Below, one piece after another: positions 12,829-24,723 of a stretch of 64,000 bases of DNA. Under the pieces are notes generated by a model. It saw only the letters and a list, made by a program, of their open reading frames with translations. It ran no database searches and was not told where the DNA came from. A program made the position numbers and the translations under genes. Origin of the DNA: Pagrus major (lineage: Eukaryota; Chordata; Actinopteri; Spariformes; Sparidae); NCBI RefSeq assembly GCF_040436345.1, contig NC_133233.1, positions 12,004,735 to 12,068,734 on the forward strand, read 5' to 3'. The stretch's first letter is position 1; every line of letters starts with the position of its first letter.

Positions 12829-12890
12829 CAGACAATGAAAGAGAGAGAGAGCAGCAATGAGATGCTTTGGTGGTGATGATGATATCAAAG
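12829..12890 (-). other. Candidate 5' leader exon of receptor B
   Basis: The minus strand ends in TTGTCTG followed by the strong donor GTAAGG. The next exon has an acceptor at 12459-12458 (GTAAATCCAG). Joined, the reading from an ATG near 12888 stays open into the signal peptide, so this may be coding or a 5' UTR exon. Receptor C has an equivalent donor at 19706, next to an ATG that is also in frame with its signal exon. The left boundary of transcription is unknown. Confidence 0.4.
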
Positions 12891-12894
12891 TGGA

Positions 12895-15130
12895 AAAACT
12901 TCAGTTGACAAATCTGAGCTGAAGTGCAACACCTAATGATGAGCTTCCCCTTTTAGTTGTTGCAATTCAAAACCAAGTCAACTTCCTGTGTTGGAAGTTT
13001 ACAAAGACAAGTGCTAGACATAATCTGAGCAGTGAGATTTACAGAATCACTTTTTGTAGAAGGAGGTACAAGAAGTTCACAGATTTGTATTGAACACATG
13101 GAAATTAAATAATAATAAATAATGAATGAGATCAAATAAAAGTAAGTTTTGGTCATGTATAAAACACAGTTGTTCATCTCTACTTATTATTTTATACTAC
13201 CTCCCATTGTTTTTAGCTTCCTCCTCACTACATTTTTCATTTCAGGCTTCTGCTTCTTCTTTGCTAATTCTTCAGTCTCATGTTTAAAAGGACTGTGTTG
13301 TGGAAATTCGGCACGCTTGACCATTCAGGAGAGATGAAGAAAACTCAGGAGACCCCGATGACTTAAGATGAAGTAGTTTACATAACTTGATCAAGGAGGA
13401 ACAACATAACAATACAACTGTGTTCACAGTGTAATGCCAAGTCAATTCCTCCCGAACCTCCCCAATGTTCAGGTTTTATCCACTTGGCTCAGGAGGCACC
13501 TTTCCCATACATGGATATCTGTTTGACACCAAAATACAGGAAAGTTACTGCAGAGCTATATCTGCAGCTGCTTCGATCTGCTAAGTTTGCGATGACCATG
13601 AGTGATATACACTCACAGATCAAGAGGTCACTGTGCCCTCATCCATACATGATCAGGCCTGGTCTCCTAACCTTGATACAGGGCACTTACGAAATCTTGT
13701 CCTGTGGGGGCAAAGAGTCTGGTCAGCAGCCTCTTTGGAGCCTTTTTCCCCCACAGACTGAATGAGTCCGTCATTCAGAAAATCACAAACATTACTAAAT
13801 ATATCTTTACATATGGATAAGGATTTAGGTGCTGCTAATTAAGCAGGCTCAACTGCCAACAGTGTTTAACGCTTGGATACCAAAGTGACAAAGTGTCTCT
13901 TATTTTTTGAATGCCCTCTCTTGCTGACAAGAGCCTTCCTCAATAAAATAACTTATGAAGGGAAAATTAATGCACACCCTCATCACTTATCAAATTATTG
14001 GTTTGGTTAGCATTATGACAACTTGCAGGGTGCAAAATCAGTATGATAAATGCAAAATGAAAGTAGTACGTCAATGTTACCCCAGATTAATGAACTACTG
14101 TACATGGGCCTTAAACTCAAATTGTAAATGATTCAATTTTTGTCTCCCATAATGATAATAATAATTCACAGCCGGGAATGTCACGATAGGACATATTACA
14201 GTTATGTATGTGGTGTTTTTAAGCCATTGTGTTCTTTAAAAACAACTCCCAATCTGAAAATTCACACCAGGAAATACACTGTACAACTGGTTTTTCTGTG
14301 TCGCAAGTAGTGGCGATCAACAATCACACTGCTGCACTTTAAAATTATATTTAATGTAAGATCATTAAAAGAATGAGTTTGCAGTATTTCAACTAAATTT
14401 TCAATTTAGTTATCACTTCTTAAAGTCCAGTTGGTTTATGTTGTAAGTCAGCTAGGTTGCACATCAGTGATTTCTCAGTTACTAATTATATCTCGTGACA
14501 CAGGAGGAAGAGAGGGGCGACAGACTGGTAAACTCAACCAAATGAGATCTTTTATTTGTTATCATCTTATTTACATAAAAAAAAATCACAACTTTTTGTA
14601 GAGCGTTTATTTTGCAGCTATTGTTTTTTTCTGAGCTGGATATAAAAGAAAACATTTGTCAGAGGTCAAAGAACTATTTCACATAGTCTTTAAAAATGTC
14701 TTGTGATGATTTTAGTATTGTTCGCACATAATACGTAAAATGTATGGGGCCAAGCCATGTTTCTGAAGTGCAAACAATGGAGAAACAATGAGTGTACTTC
14801 GTCTTCAATCAAAACACAATTCCACATATGATTCATAAAATATGATGCATGCTTTCAGCCATTCAGCTATAGTATGTGCGGTGAATCAGAATCAGCGTCA
14901 TCTGCAAAGTGTGTGTGTACATATACATGGAATTTTACTTTGATTTTGAGTTGCTCTCAGTGTGCTTGCACATGGTTACAGGAACAATCTGCAGGAAGAA
15001 AATACATTTTGAGATCTATAAACACCATGCGCACTGATTAAAACATGCACAAAATGTCACATTTTAAATCCAATGCAATGAACTAGATGTAAAGAAAAAA
15101 ACATTTCCTTGTGAAAGTGTGACAATATGT
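12895..15130. other. Spacer between receptors B and C, with a relic 5' flank
   Basis: No complete gene is visible. Around 14228-14320 the sequence (TTCTTTAAAAACAACTCCC and ACCAGGAAATACACTGTACA) resembles the 5' flank of receptor C near 19430-19500 and that of receptor B near 12550-12600, suggesting the promoter side of a lost receptor copy. A 93-codon open frame at 13484-13765 has no recognisable motif or splice-site support. Confidence 0.45.
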
Positions 15131-15131
15131 G

Positions 15132-15624
15132 TTTAAAGGTTGCATGTTATGCTCATTTTCAGGTTTATACTTTTATTTTAGGTGTCTACTATTAACTGTT
15201 AAACACTTTAATGTTCAAAAAACAATTTTTTTCTCATACTGTCTATCGATGTAGCATCTCTATTCACCTTCTGTCTGAACGCTGTACTTTAGTGCCTGTC
15301 TCTTTAAGGCCCTCCTCTACCAAGGTTGCTCTGATTGGTCAGCTGTCACAGGTCTGAGAAGGCACCTCCAACTGTGTTTCCACATCAGCTTTGACAGTAT
15401 TTATTCGACCATGGCTGTGTTGGAGATGATTGTAAAGTTGTGACATCACAACATTGCAGGATTCTGGACGGCTTGTTTAGAGTCACAGTATTTGAATACA
15501 GACTGTGTGTATTTCTCTGTTGATTGAGCATTTTGATACTTTCACAGTATTTATATGGCACCTAGACCTGTTATATAATAAAAACAATATTGAAATCTTA
15601 CTTTCTCTAATATGACGCCCTTAA
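15132..15624. mobile_element. TTAA-ended short interspersed DNA element in receptor C 3' flank
   Basis: The left end is TTAAAGGTTGCATGTTATGC. The right end, read inverted, begins TTAAGGGCGTCATATTAG, so the termini are imperfect inverted repeats with TTAA ends. The internal sequence (TCATTTTCAGGTTTATAC, TGATTGGTCAGCTGTCA) resembles a common fish repeat as I recall it. The element ends only 20 bases past the stop codon of receptor C, so the 3' UTR of that gene must largely consist of it. Confidence 0.6.
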
Positions 15625-15644
15625 ATAAAGATATGTCCATACAT

Positions 15645-18600
15645 TCATTTTTTCCTCACTTGAGCATAGACAGTTTCTGGGCAGTCAGCAGTCTGTGTTA
15701 AACTGTTCGGTGTCTTGGACACTTGAACTTGAGCATACAGTACATCCAAGTTTGAGGATGGTTCAGGTCGATTGGTAAAGTCGATCTCTGCGTAATGGAT
15801 GTCTTCTTTATCTGTTGCTCTGGCTGGTTGGCGAACAGCTGGCTCTTCAGCTGTTAGGCTCTGTGAAAAAAGAGGAAACAAGAAATGTTGTGATGAGCTG
15901 AAGTTGAGCCCCTAAACACTTCCTTTACTTCACCTAATTTTGTCACTCAGCTCCCACTGCTAACAAAGTGATTATAATCACAATAATCAATAACAGAAGC
16001 TTTTATGAGACAGAAAACCCTGTTTGTATGCCAAAAATCTGAATGATCTCATGTATTTGCAGATACCACAGTGTGTTGTTGATGGGGGTTGTTAACAGGA
16101 TGTTTCATCACATTTCCTTTGTGACTACATATTTACCCACGAATGAGGAACCTGTTTAACCCAGTGTAGATCCCATGAGTGCAATCAGTATCAATAGAAA
16201 CATAATCAAAACACACAATTCTGTTCTTTCCCACCTGGGCCTGTTGTGAAGTTGGATGTTTTGACTTTAGCCACCTAGAAAATATAAGAGGGCAGTCAGC
16301 TTAACCATTTGTGTAATAATAATAATATCAATAATAATAACAACAACAACAACACTAATAGAAATAATAATTATAATTATAATAATAATAATAATTATTA
16401 TTATTATTATATTTTTATATAAAGCTGTTACAAAGTGCTTTATATATAACTTAAAAGACATAAATTAAATACAGATAAATATAACAATTAATAAACACAT
16501 TAATTAACACAATATAATATATAATAATAGATCAAAGCAGGTCAGTTCACAGTTTAGAGGATTTGAAAATGAATCTGTCAACCATTCTTTGAGAAGGCTA
16601 ATTCTTCCTGCCTTTACACGCATTTGATGCTGTAAGGGTGAAAATAACTTTTCAAATCTAAAACTCTACTTGATGTGAAGGTTCACTTGTGTTTGAAGGA
16701 TAATTAAATTAAAGATGCCTTATATAACTGAAAGAAAAAAGGATTGTGTAACTGTGGTGTTATGCTTTCTTAGTGTCAACTCACTATGAAAGGAAATTCC
16801 TGATTTCTGCAGTGGGATTTTTAGATTGGGACCTAAGGTTTCTAACACTGTCAGCATACGGTGGACAACATCATTTACTTAATTGGCACGAACACCAATT
16901 AAGCAAGATAATTAATTTGATATTGAAAAAAAAATTGTGTAATCTGCGTAAAAATGAATATCTGTGTTGTATATGTGTATACTGTGACCATGTGGCAACA
17001 TTTTAACACAACAGTAATGGGCCAAGTATAGAACCCTGAGGAACACCACAAATACACCTTTGAACTTCACCCATTTTCTCAAAAATAGAACCATCAACAA
17101 TATCAGCTGCATACCTGGGCTATAAGAGAACAAATGCGAACAAATAACCAGTGTAAATAACAAGCTAATCACACATTGAAAATAAGAAAATATGTACAGA
17201 AACAGAGCTGTTCTGTGTGGATAAATCTGGATATAACTTGATTTGAGTTACTTACCAAATGGCAACAACTGCACAGATGACTACAATGATCCCAATGACC
17301 CCTCCAACAACTGCCCCATGTTGTGCTTCTACAGAAACAAAAACTTTGCAAGTCAAGTCAGAAAGTATCATGCCTCTCACCTAGCTTTCCTGTAAGGCTT
17401 AGTTTAACATACCGCATTTTGCTTTTTATATGTAATAATATAACATGCTGGCTGTGTCTGTAAAATTTGGACACAACTGATACTGTTGATATTCATATTG
17501 ATGCATAAAATACATAATCCAACAACTGCTCCTATTTCACCACTGGATGAACTACGGTTCCATGTTTACCTTTATTAGTCGGATGGATCTCTGGTGACCT
17601 CTGACTACCGAGATTGTTTGTGGCCACACAGTAATAATCTCCTCCATCTGTCACATTAAAGCTGTAAAAGTGTCCTTCAGATACATTCATTGGTCCATCT
17701 TTACTGTTCCTGAACCAGGTGAAGCTGCTGACGGGAGGCTTGGCTCTGCTGGAGCAGGTCAGGTTCACCCAGCTACCTGCTGATGCACTGATGGACACTG
17801 AGGTGTTTTTAGGAGCATCTGAGGAAAATGTGACAGAGATGTGAGATATGAGAGTAACATGAGAGCCTCAATAAGATCCTTTATTTTTATCATGTGCTGA
17901 CAGAATCCAATAACAAACTCTGGTTGTCTTACATGAAACACTGAGTGTCTTTGTCTCCTCTGCTGTCTTGACATCTTGTCCTTCATTCACAGGATATGTG
18001 GCAGAACAGCTGATGTTGTATCCATCATGTTGGTCTGACAGAGTGATGGTCTCCTGAATTTGAGTTGTAAAGTTTCCATCTGTGTTTTCCTCTATTTTGT
18101 TGTGAGCGTCTCGTTGGAGATTCCAGGTGAGTTTAGGAGGGGAGTGTGGACAGGGAGTGAAAGCTGAGCAGGTTATAGTGACAGACTCCTTCTCCTTCAG
18201 ATCACCTGAGATCTCAATTCTGGGGCGACGAGGAGAATCTGTGGGTTCAAATCGAACATATTTGTAATTTGAGCCTTTTATATTAAATGCAGTCAGCTTC
18301 ATCATGAGACATTAAAATTAATTTGGATATTTCTACATTTTTGTATTTAATAATGATACATGTGAATGACTGACAGACAGTCACCACACGAGACTTCCCT
18401 TTTTCTAAGCCTGTTCACATATGAGTGCTTTTAGCAATGAAAAAAATATCTTCATGGTTCATGTCGTTGCTGTTTAAGCCTTGAGCTGTGATAACATTAT
18501 GAACTAACTGATGAAAACAAAACGCTCACCTTTAACTGTTATATGAAGAGGATCACAAGAAGCTGTTGCTGTGAACGCTTCGTTCTCAATTCTGAAGAAA

Positions 18601-19326
18601 TAATTGTCTGTATACTTTGTGAGCAAACTGGAAAATAAAGTAGTGCAGTTTCTCTCTCTCAGGTTCCCAGTAATATTCATTGGATACATGTAAGCTGGCC
18701 GACTACTGTTGAAAATCACATTGCTACGATCCTGTTCAAATCTTGAGTCCCTCTTAATCCACACTCCAAACGTTTCTCTGCTGCTGTCAATCCTTTGTTC
18801 TGGTTTAGGTCTAAAGTTACATGGGATTTGCAAACAAGATCCACTCAGTGCTTCCATATACTTTGGTGCAGTAATGGAGAGGGCTGAACTCCTAGTACAA
18901 GCAGCCAAAGCACCTGTAAACCAGACTCATGATTAACAAACTGTTTAAAACAGTCCTCATGAAGAGAGAGACAAAATACTTTCATCTCCAGTTGACTAAG
19001 TCAGTACTTTCACAGCGACACAAGAAAACACAAAAAAACACAGTTCATAATATTTACATGAATTTAGGAAAAATAAAAAAAATGGAGTTCAAACTGTAAA
19101 TGACATTACAAAATGTGCAAAGAAAATATCTACAAAGATAACTGTCATGATAAAGAAAGCAGCTGTATGTTACTGTTACTATGTTGCCATTAATTTCTTT
19201 TGACTTCACCAGGGTATGAACAGTCAGAAAAAGTAACTCTCTTTGTTAATAAAGTGCAGATTGTAAATGATGAAACAGCTCACCTGAAATGAAGAGGACA
19301 CACAGTAACATGTTGGCTGTAACCAT
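15645..19326 (-). CDS. Receptor C: Siglec/CD22-like inhibitory receptor with three Ig domains
   Basis: Third tandem paralogue. Exons 5'->3': 19326-19284 signal, 18913-18530 V-set, 18238-17933 and 17818-17570 C2 pair, 17328-17256 membrane, 16274-16235, 15860-15645 tail. The frame is open for 436 aa. The V domain has the family cysteines and NYFFRIE, with the predicted sialic-acid Arg at about residue 122. The membrane exon reads AVVGGVIGIIVVICAVVAIW. The tail carries three tyrosine motifs: IHYAEI and VLYAQV (both ITIM) and TVYAQV (ITSM-like), the fullest inhibitory signature in the cluster. A longer start is possible: an exon ending at 19706 (ATG at 19712) spliced to an acceptor at 19351-19350 stays in frame with the signal peptide. 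The V-to-C2 intron resembles the sequence upstream of the second C2 pair of receptor A, suggesting a C-like source for that duplication. Confidence 0.87.
16315..16420. repeat. (AAT)n-rich low-complexity tract
   Basis: Imperfect AAT/ATT triplets with short AAC runs, in the intron before the tail exons of receptor C. It creates a spurious open frame of poly-isoleucine. Confidence 0.9.
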
Positions 19327-20742
19327 ATTCACACACAGAAACTTGCTCCCTGGATTTGTAAACACCATAACACTCGTCAGTCGTCTTAATCATGTCACTT
19401 ATACGTTTTTACAAAGCATTCATGTTCTTTAAAAGCAACTTCCCCATTTCAAATATACACAGGAAACTTGCAATGTGCAACCAAAGTTCACTGATTTTTA
19501 TAAGTTGTAATTAACGTCAGCAGAGCTGTGCTTTCAAAATCAGTTAGAATACAAAAAATACCATGAAACACTGATTTCTTGTTTGTTTTTTTCACTTAAA
19601 GTAAAACTAAAACACAAACAGATAAATAATGTGTCTGTCAGTGCAACTAAACTTAAGGTTTAGTTTAAGAAGCTCAGAAATAAAAGCAGCAAAACGTTTC
19701 CTTACCGAACATGGCCACAGATGGAATATACAAAAAAGGCTGAGGTTATTTTAGAGTGAAATGAGGCGACAAACCACCTGACCTCGCTGTTGTGAAGAAA
19801 TGCAGTGCACTTTGTTTCAAGTTTTCTAGTTTCTGGTCACTTGACCACTATGACTAAACACCGAGAAACACAGGCAGTTTTGTCTATACTGCTCATATGC
19901 TGTGAGCAGGAAGTCAGATGTTGTGACATCTTAAAGTAGGTTTTAATTTACTAATTCTTCCTCAGTTATTCTGTTTTTAACATGACTCACATGAGCCTTT
20001 ATACATATATTAAATAACAGACAATGGTATTGACATATTTTAGCACATACACATACTACAGTTACTACAAAGTAACACTTCTGAACACTTTCCGCTGCAT
20101 GAAAAGCTTCATTTTTATTTCATTTAGCAAACTTCACATACATCCAATGCAAAATAATGACATGGAATAAGCATCTTTTCGATACTTTAGTATTTTCCAA
20201 ACCTGGATGCTATCCAGTATTGAGCGAGACCGTAATCCGTCTGAGCAAATGCGGCAAGTTACACAAGACTACCAATTTCTACATAATGTTGCTTTAATAT
20301 TTCACATCTCCAATAAAATCTGTCATATTAAAACACATTTTCAAATCTCCTCTCTGAACCCTCGAGGAACATGTATTGAAAATTGCAATCACGTTTGTCT
20401 TCCTCTGAAATTGTAAAAAAAAAAAAAAAAAAATGTCCAACCAGCAACAACTCACCAAAAACATAGGAGAACATGGTCCAGGTTGGAAAATACCAATATT
20501 AGACTTTGAGAACAAAAGAAAGAGTCAGATGCCATAAATGATTTCAACATGAGATAAATTCTTCTAGGTAATGTTTTTACTTTACACACATGGTAGAAAA
20601 AACGTAATATAAAATGATTATTCACCGAAGTCTGTGGTTATGTTTAAAGAAAGTACTATTTAGTAATGACCTGGAGAACATCAACACTTTATCAGGCTGC
20701 ACACAAACAAGTACAACCAAAGACGGAGAAATAATCACATCT
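19327..20742. other. Spacer between receptor C 5' end and receptor D 3' end
   Basis: Contains the 5' flank of receptor C, including a candidate leader exon with donor GTAAGG at 19705, and the 3' flank of receptor D with an A-rich run at about 20415-20432. No independent gene is seen. Confidence 0.5.
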
Positions 20743-20998
20743 TCATTTTCTCTGTCTGTTCCCTGATGATGACTGAGTCACTGTGTTCACATAGTCTGAT
20801 TCTACGGTGTCCTGTGGAGATGAAACAAGAGAAAGTGATGGGACAGAGCTGAAAGAGTTTTAGTCACTGTAAGACTCCTAGTGGCTTTTACAAAACAGCT
20901 ACAACATGTCATTTGTGTTACAGGCGCGGTGGTGTCAAGGGGCCTTAAAACACCCACATAAGAACAGCAGGTCGGGCAATCAACCACAGTCTCTCTCT

Positions 20999-21082
<84 letters not shown>

Positions 21083-24000
21083 TCATTTCTATACAGCAAA
21101 AACATTTAAATGTGTTTTCAGATTGTTAGGCTACCCTCAAGTGACCAAAAATATATTAAAGCTGCAATATGTAAGAATTGTCCACCTGTCAAATTCATAC
21201 TCAAAACAAATAGTTTAGTAACTGCTAACTGTAACTGTCCTTAACTAGTTAGGTCGGTTAGCCATGCAGCTAGCGGTTCAGGCTGGGAGTTCAGGGACCA
21301 GCGGACTGTTGGTGTTTATATTGCTAGCACAGGAGCTTTGGACTGGGACTGGCTGTAGCTAGCTGGTTAGCATGCTAACTTAAGTAGATATCTCTGCAAC
21401 ACAATACATAGAAATCATAATGTCAAAACTGCTACTCATTCACATTCTGTTGATAATTTCTGAATGTTTTCAACTAGAATTGTTACATATAGCCCCTTTA
21501 ATAGAGGTTTAAAGCTGTTTTACCTCAATTGATTTTCTTTGTTTTTACTTTTTTGGGGATTTTATTTAATGGATATCTATTTCTCTAGCTCTTTTTCTTC
21601 GTTGAGCAGCAATCCATGCTTTTATGGATGAAAACATTTAACAGTTCACAACTTTATAAAGGCTTTACAAAAATATTACCTATTGACACATCCAGCAGAT
21701 ACAGACTAGTCTGTCGACCAGCTAGTTACTAACCTCACCAGAGTGCAATGTCACGTGTCATGATTTGGTTTCTATGTTCTTTCCATTTCCTCAAATGACC
21801 TACTTTCAAATCATTCATGAATCTTGTTAAATGACTACATTCAGATCTGATTTATTTAGAAAAAGTCAGATTATCTACCCTCACTCTAATGTGCTGCATT
21901 GCATTGTTTGCATTGTTAAACTGATTTATAATAAATTACCTCTCCTCATCTAGCTTACCTCCAGTGGTTTGGTGGAGTGTCTTGACCGAAACCAGCTGAA
22001 AGAAAAAAGATGGTGGAGTTCAGTTTTTTTTTCCATGTAATGCAATGATGCTGATATGTCTCATACAGGATGACAAATTAGACCAATTTGTCCGTAGCTG
22101 CAAGTGATCGTATGGAAAAGTTTGTCTCACCACTCAAAGATGACTAACACACTGACGAGCGTTATGATTCCCAGTAGCTTTACCACAACTTGGACGCCAA
22201 CCAGTCCAGATTGTTGACCACCTGTGACACAACAACATGGTCATCCTCTAAAATGTTACCTCCCTAAAACATAACAAACCATAATTACAGCAGTTACCTT
22301 TAAAGGTCAGCTGTAGTCCTGTTGATAGTAGAATGTCCAGATCATTTCTGCATCCACAATAGAACAATCTGCCTCGATCACTGTTGGTCACTTCAAAACC
22401 ATAAACCTGTGTATCAACTCTGATCAGTTCCAGTCTGCCATCACTGAGCATGAACCAGACAAAGTGGACAATGGGAGGGTTTCCTCTGCAGGAGCAGGTC
22501 AGGTTCACCACACTGCCGACTGACACTGGATCAGTGGAACTGATGACCACTGAAGTGTCCCTGGGAGAGTCTGGCAGACACAAGAAGATTTAATCAGACT
22601 ATGTAATTTCATTTATTCAGTCAACATGATAGGAAAAGTTTACATTAAATCTGACAATTTACATTGAATTTATGTAACAGAAGTGAATGGAAAATGTACA
22701 TGTAATGAAAATACTTAAAGTTGCTGTTTATCTTTTAATCTTTATCTTAATTGGAGTCGTACATGAAACACTGAGAGTCTTTGTCTTCTCTGCTGTCTTG
22801 ACAGCTTGTCCTTCATTCACAGGATATGTGGCAGAACAGCTGATGTTGTATCCATCATGTTGGTCTGACAGAGTGATGGTCTCCTGGATTTTAGTTGTAA
22901 AGGTCCCATCTGTGTTTTCCTCTATTTTGTTGTGAGAGTCTTGTTGGAGATTCCAGGTGAGTTTAGGAGGGGAGTGTGGACAGGGAGTGAAAGCTGAGCA
23001 GGTTATAGTGACAGACTCCTTCTCCTTCAGATCACCTGAGATCTCAATTCTGGGGCGACGAGGAGAATCTGTGGGTTCAAATCAAACACATATTTTATTC
23101 AAAAAACATATTGTAAATAATTTAGTAAGTAAACAGATATACTATAGATCAGGGTGGGGTTTTATGCTTAAATTTGAGAATTTGGTCAGTTTTCTATAGT
23201 AATAATATTTGTGTTTCATTAAAGCCCCTCAATGTGCTCAGCATCTTAAATACTATTTATTTATAGTTTAACAGTCAAAATCTCAGCTAATCTGCTTCAC
23301 CGGGACTGTGTGGATGTGGTTTGATCAGATTTGACATCAACTCTCATCCCATTTTAATGCAATTTTTTTATCAACCAAAACACAGAAATCTCTCAGGTCA
23401 AATTAAACAAAACTCTCTGAACTTTTGCAGAAACATGTGATTATGTTGGACTGTGTGAGGTTGTTGAGCAAACAATTGTAGTAAAATGCAAAGTAAAACA
23501 AGGTCAAGAGATTTTAATACTTATTGAGACATTTATGCATGACTGTTACAGTAGTGAACCAACAATGGGTGAGGTTTATTCATTCATTGTAGGATTCAAT
23601 CACTTTGGACATCAGAACCAATGACATGTTTATAATCCTATAGTAGATAGATAATGTTGAAGGTTTGGGTCAGTGTATTTGTTGTAAAGCTGCAAATGAT
23701 GACCCTTACTGGTCCAAAGCTCCTGTGCTAGCAGTGTAAAAACCACCCCCTGGTAACCTGAGCCCCCAGTCTGGACTGCTAGCACGGCTAACTGAGCTAA
23801 CTAGCTGACGATTGCCACAGTTAGCAGTTAGCAGTTATTCTGGTGATATGATCCTCCCTATTTGTTTTGAGTATGAATTCGACAGGATGCCAATTCTTAC
23901 ATATTGTACCTGACTGACTGAGAAAAGAGAAACTCTCTTACCTTTAACTGTTATTTGAAGAGGATCACAAAATGCCGTCGCTCTGAATGGCCAGTTTTCA

Positions 24001-24723
24001 ATTCTTAAGAAGTATGCGTTTGTGTAATTTGGGATTAAACTGGAAAACAGAGTGGTACAGTTTTTCTGATTCAGGTTTCCAATAATACTCATTGGATAGG
24101 TGTTAACTGTGCCACTGCTATTGAGAATCACATTGTCCGGATTGTCCACAATTCTGGAGTCACTCTTAATCCACACGCCAAATGCTTCTCTTTCACTGTC
24201 AAACTCTTGTTCTGGATTAGGTCTAAAATTACATGGGATTAGCAAACAGGATCCACTCAGTGCTTCCATCTTCTTTGGTGCAGTAATGAAGAGGCCTGAA
24301 TTCTGCGGACAAGCCGCCAAAGCACCTGGAAACAAGATAATGATCAACAAAATGTTTTAAACAATCTTCATGTCAAGAAAGACATACTCATATGCACTTA
24401 AGTACTAATATTTAGCCTTTTTTATTGGTTAACAACAAGCAGATGACAACTTCCGATCAGGCCCCCATGAGCTCGACCTGAATGGTCATCAACCCATAAA
24501 TCTCCACATAACTAAGTCAGTATTGTTACAGTGACACAAGAAAACACAGATGCTAATTTTAACCTAAATTTAGAAGGGAAAAAAAGAAGTTTAAACTGTA
24601 AAAAATGCCAGTAACATCTGAAAATAACAATGAAAGAACCAAAGACTTACCTAAAACAAAGAAGAGGCTCAGCAACATGTTGGCTGTCACCATATTCACA
24701 CACAGGACTGACATGACACTCAT
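20743..24723 (-). CDS. Receptor D: Siglec-like receptor with charged membrane segment, likely activating
   Basis: Fourth paralogue, with a different membrane and tail region. Exons 5'->3': 24723-24651 signal, 24325-23942 V-set, 23068-22763 C2, 22570-22298 divergent C2, 22221-22131 membrane, 21995-21959, 20811-20743 tail. The frame is open for 410 aa. The V domain keeps ALSGSCLLIPCNF and YFLRIE, with the predicted sialic-acid Arg at about residue 132. The first C2 exon is nearly identical to those of A-C; the second (NLTCSCRGNPP ... LFYCGCRND) is a different lineage. The membrane segment reads GVQVVVKLLGIITLVSVLV with Lys at about residue 360 (codon 22180-22178). In mammalian Siglecs such a Lys pairs with the Asp of DAP12-type adaptors. 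The tail of about 35 residues has one tyrosine (SDYVNT), which is not an ITIM. I infer an activating receptor; no adaptor gene is visible here. Confidence 0.85.
20990..21080. repeat. (CT)n(CA)n microsatellite
   Basis: A compound dinucleotide repeat of about 22 bases of CT followed by about 65 bases of CA, in the last intron of receptor D. Confidence 0.97.
21156..21501 (+). mobile_element. TTAA-ended MITE, copy 1
   Basis: Begins TTAAAGCTGCAATATGTAAG and ends TTACATATAGCCCCTTTAA, forming short inverted termini with TTAA at both edges. It is 346 bases long with no coding capacity. The interior (GCTAACTGTAACTG, AGCTAGCTGGTTAGCATGCT, GTAGATATCTCTGCAA) matches the copies at 38345-38686 and, inverted, 23708-23911. 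Probably a piggyBac-type non-autonomous element. Confidence 0.75.
23708..23911 (-). mobile_element. TTAA-family MITE, truncated copy 2
   Basis: Inverted relative to the copy at 21156. It runs from CCAAAGCTCCTGTGCTAGCA to ATTCTTACATATTGTACC and covers roughly the first 60 percent of the family consensus; the other end is missing. It lies in the receptor D intron between the V and C2 exons. Confidence 0.65.

Noticed and set aside
16267-16461. Minus-strand open frame rich in isoleucine and valine
   Set aside because: It is a translation of the (AAT)n tract in a receptor C intron.
20743-20811. SDYVNT in the receptor D tail considered as an ITIM
   Set aside because: Position +3 from Tyr is Thr, not Val, Leu or Ile. 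It fits a YxN-type motif at best.
20906-21109. Plus-strand open frame with Ser-Leu and Thr-His runs
   Set aside because: It is created by the (CT)n(CA)n microsatellite.
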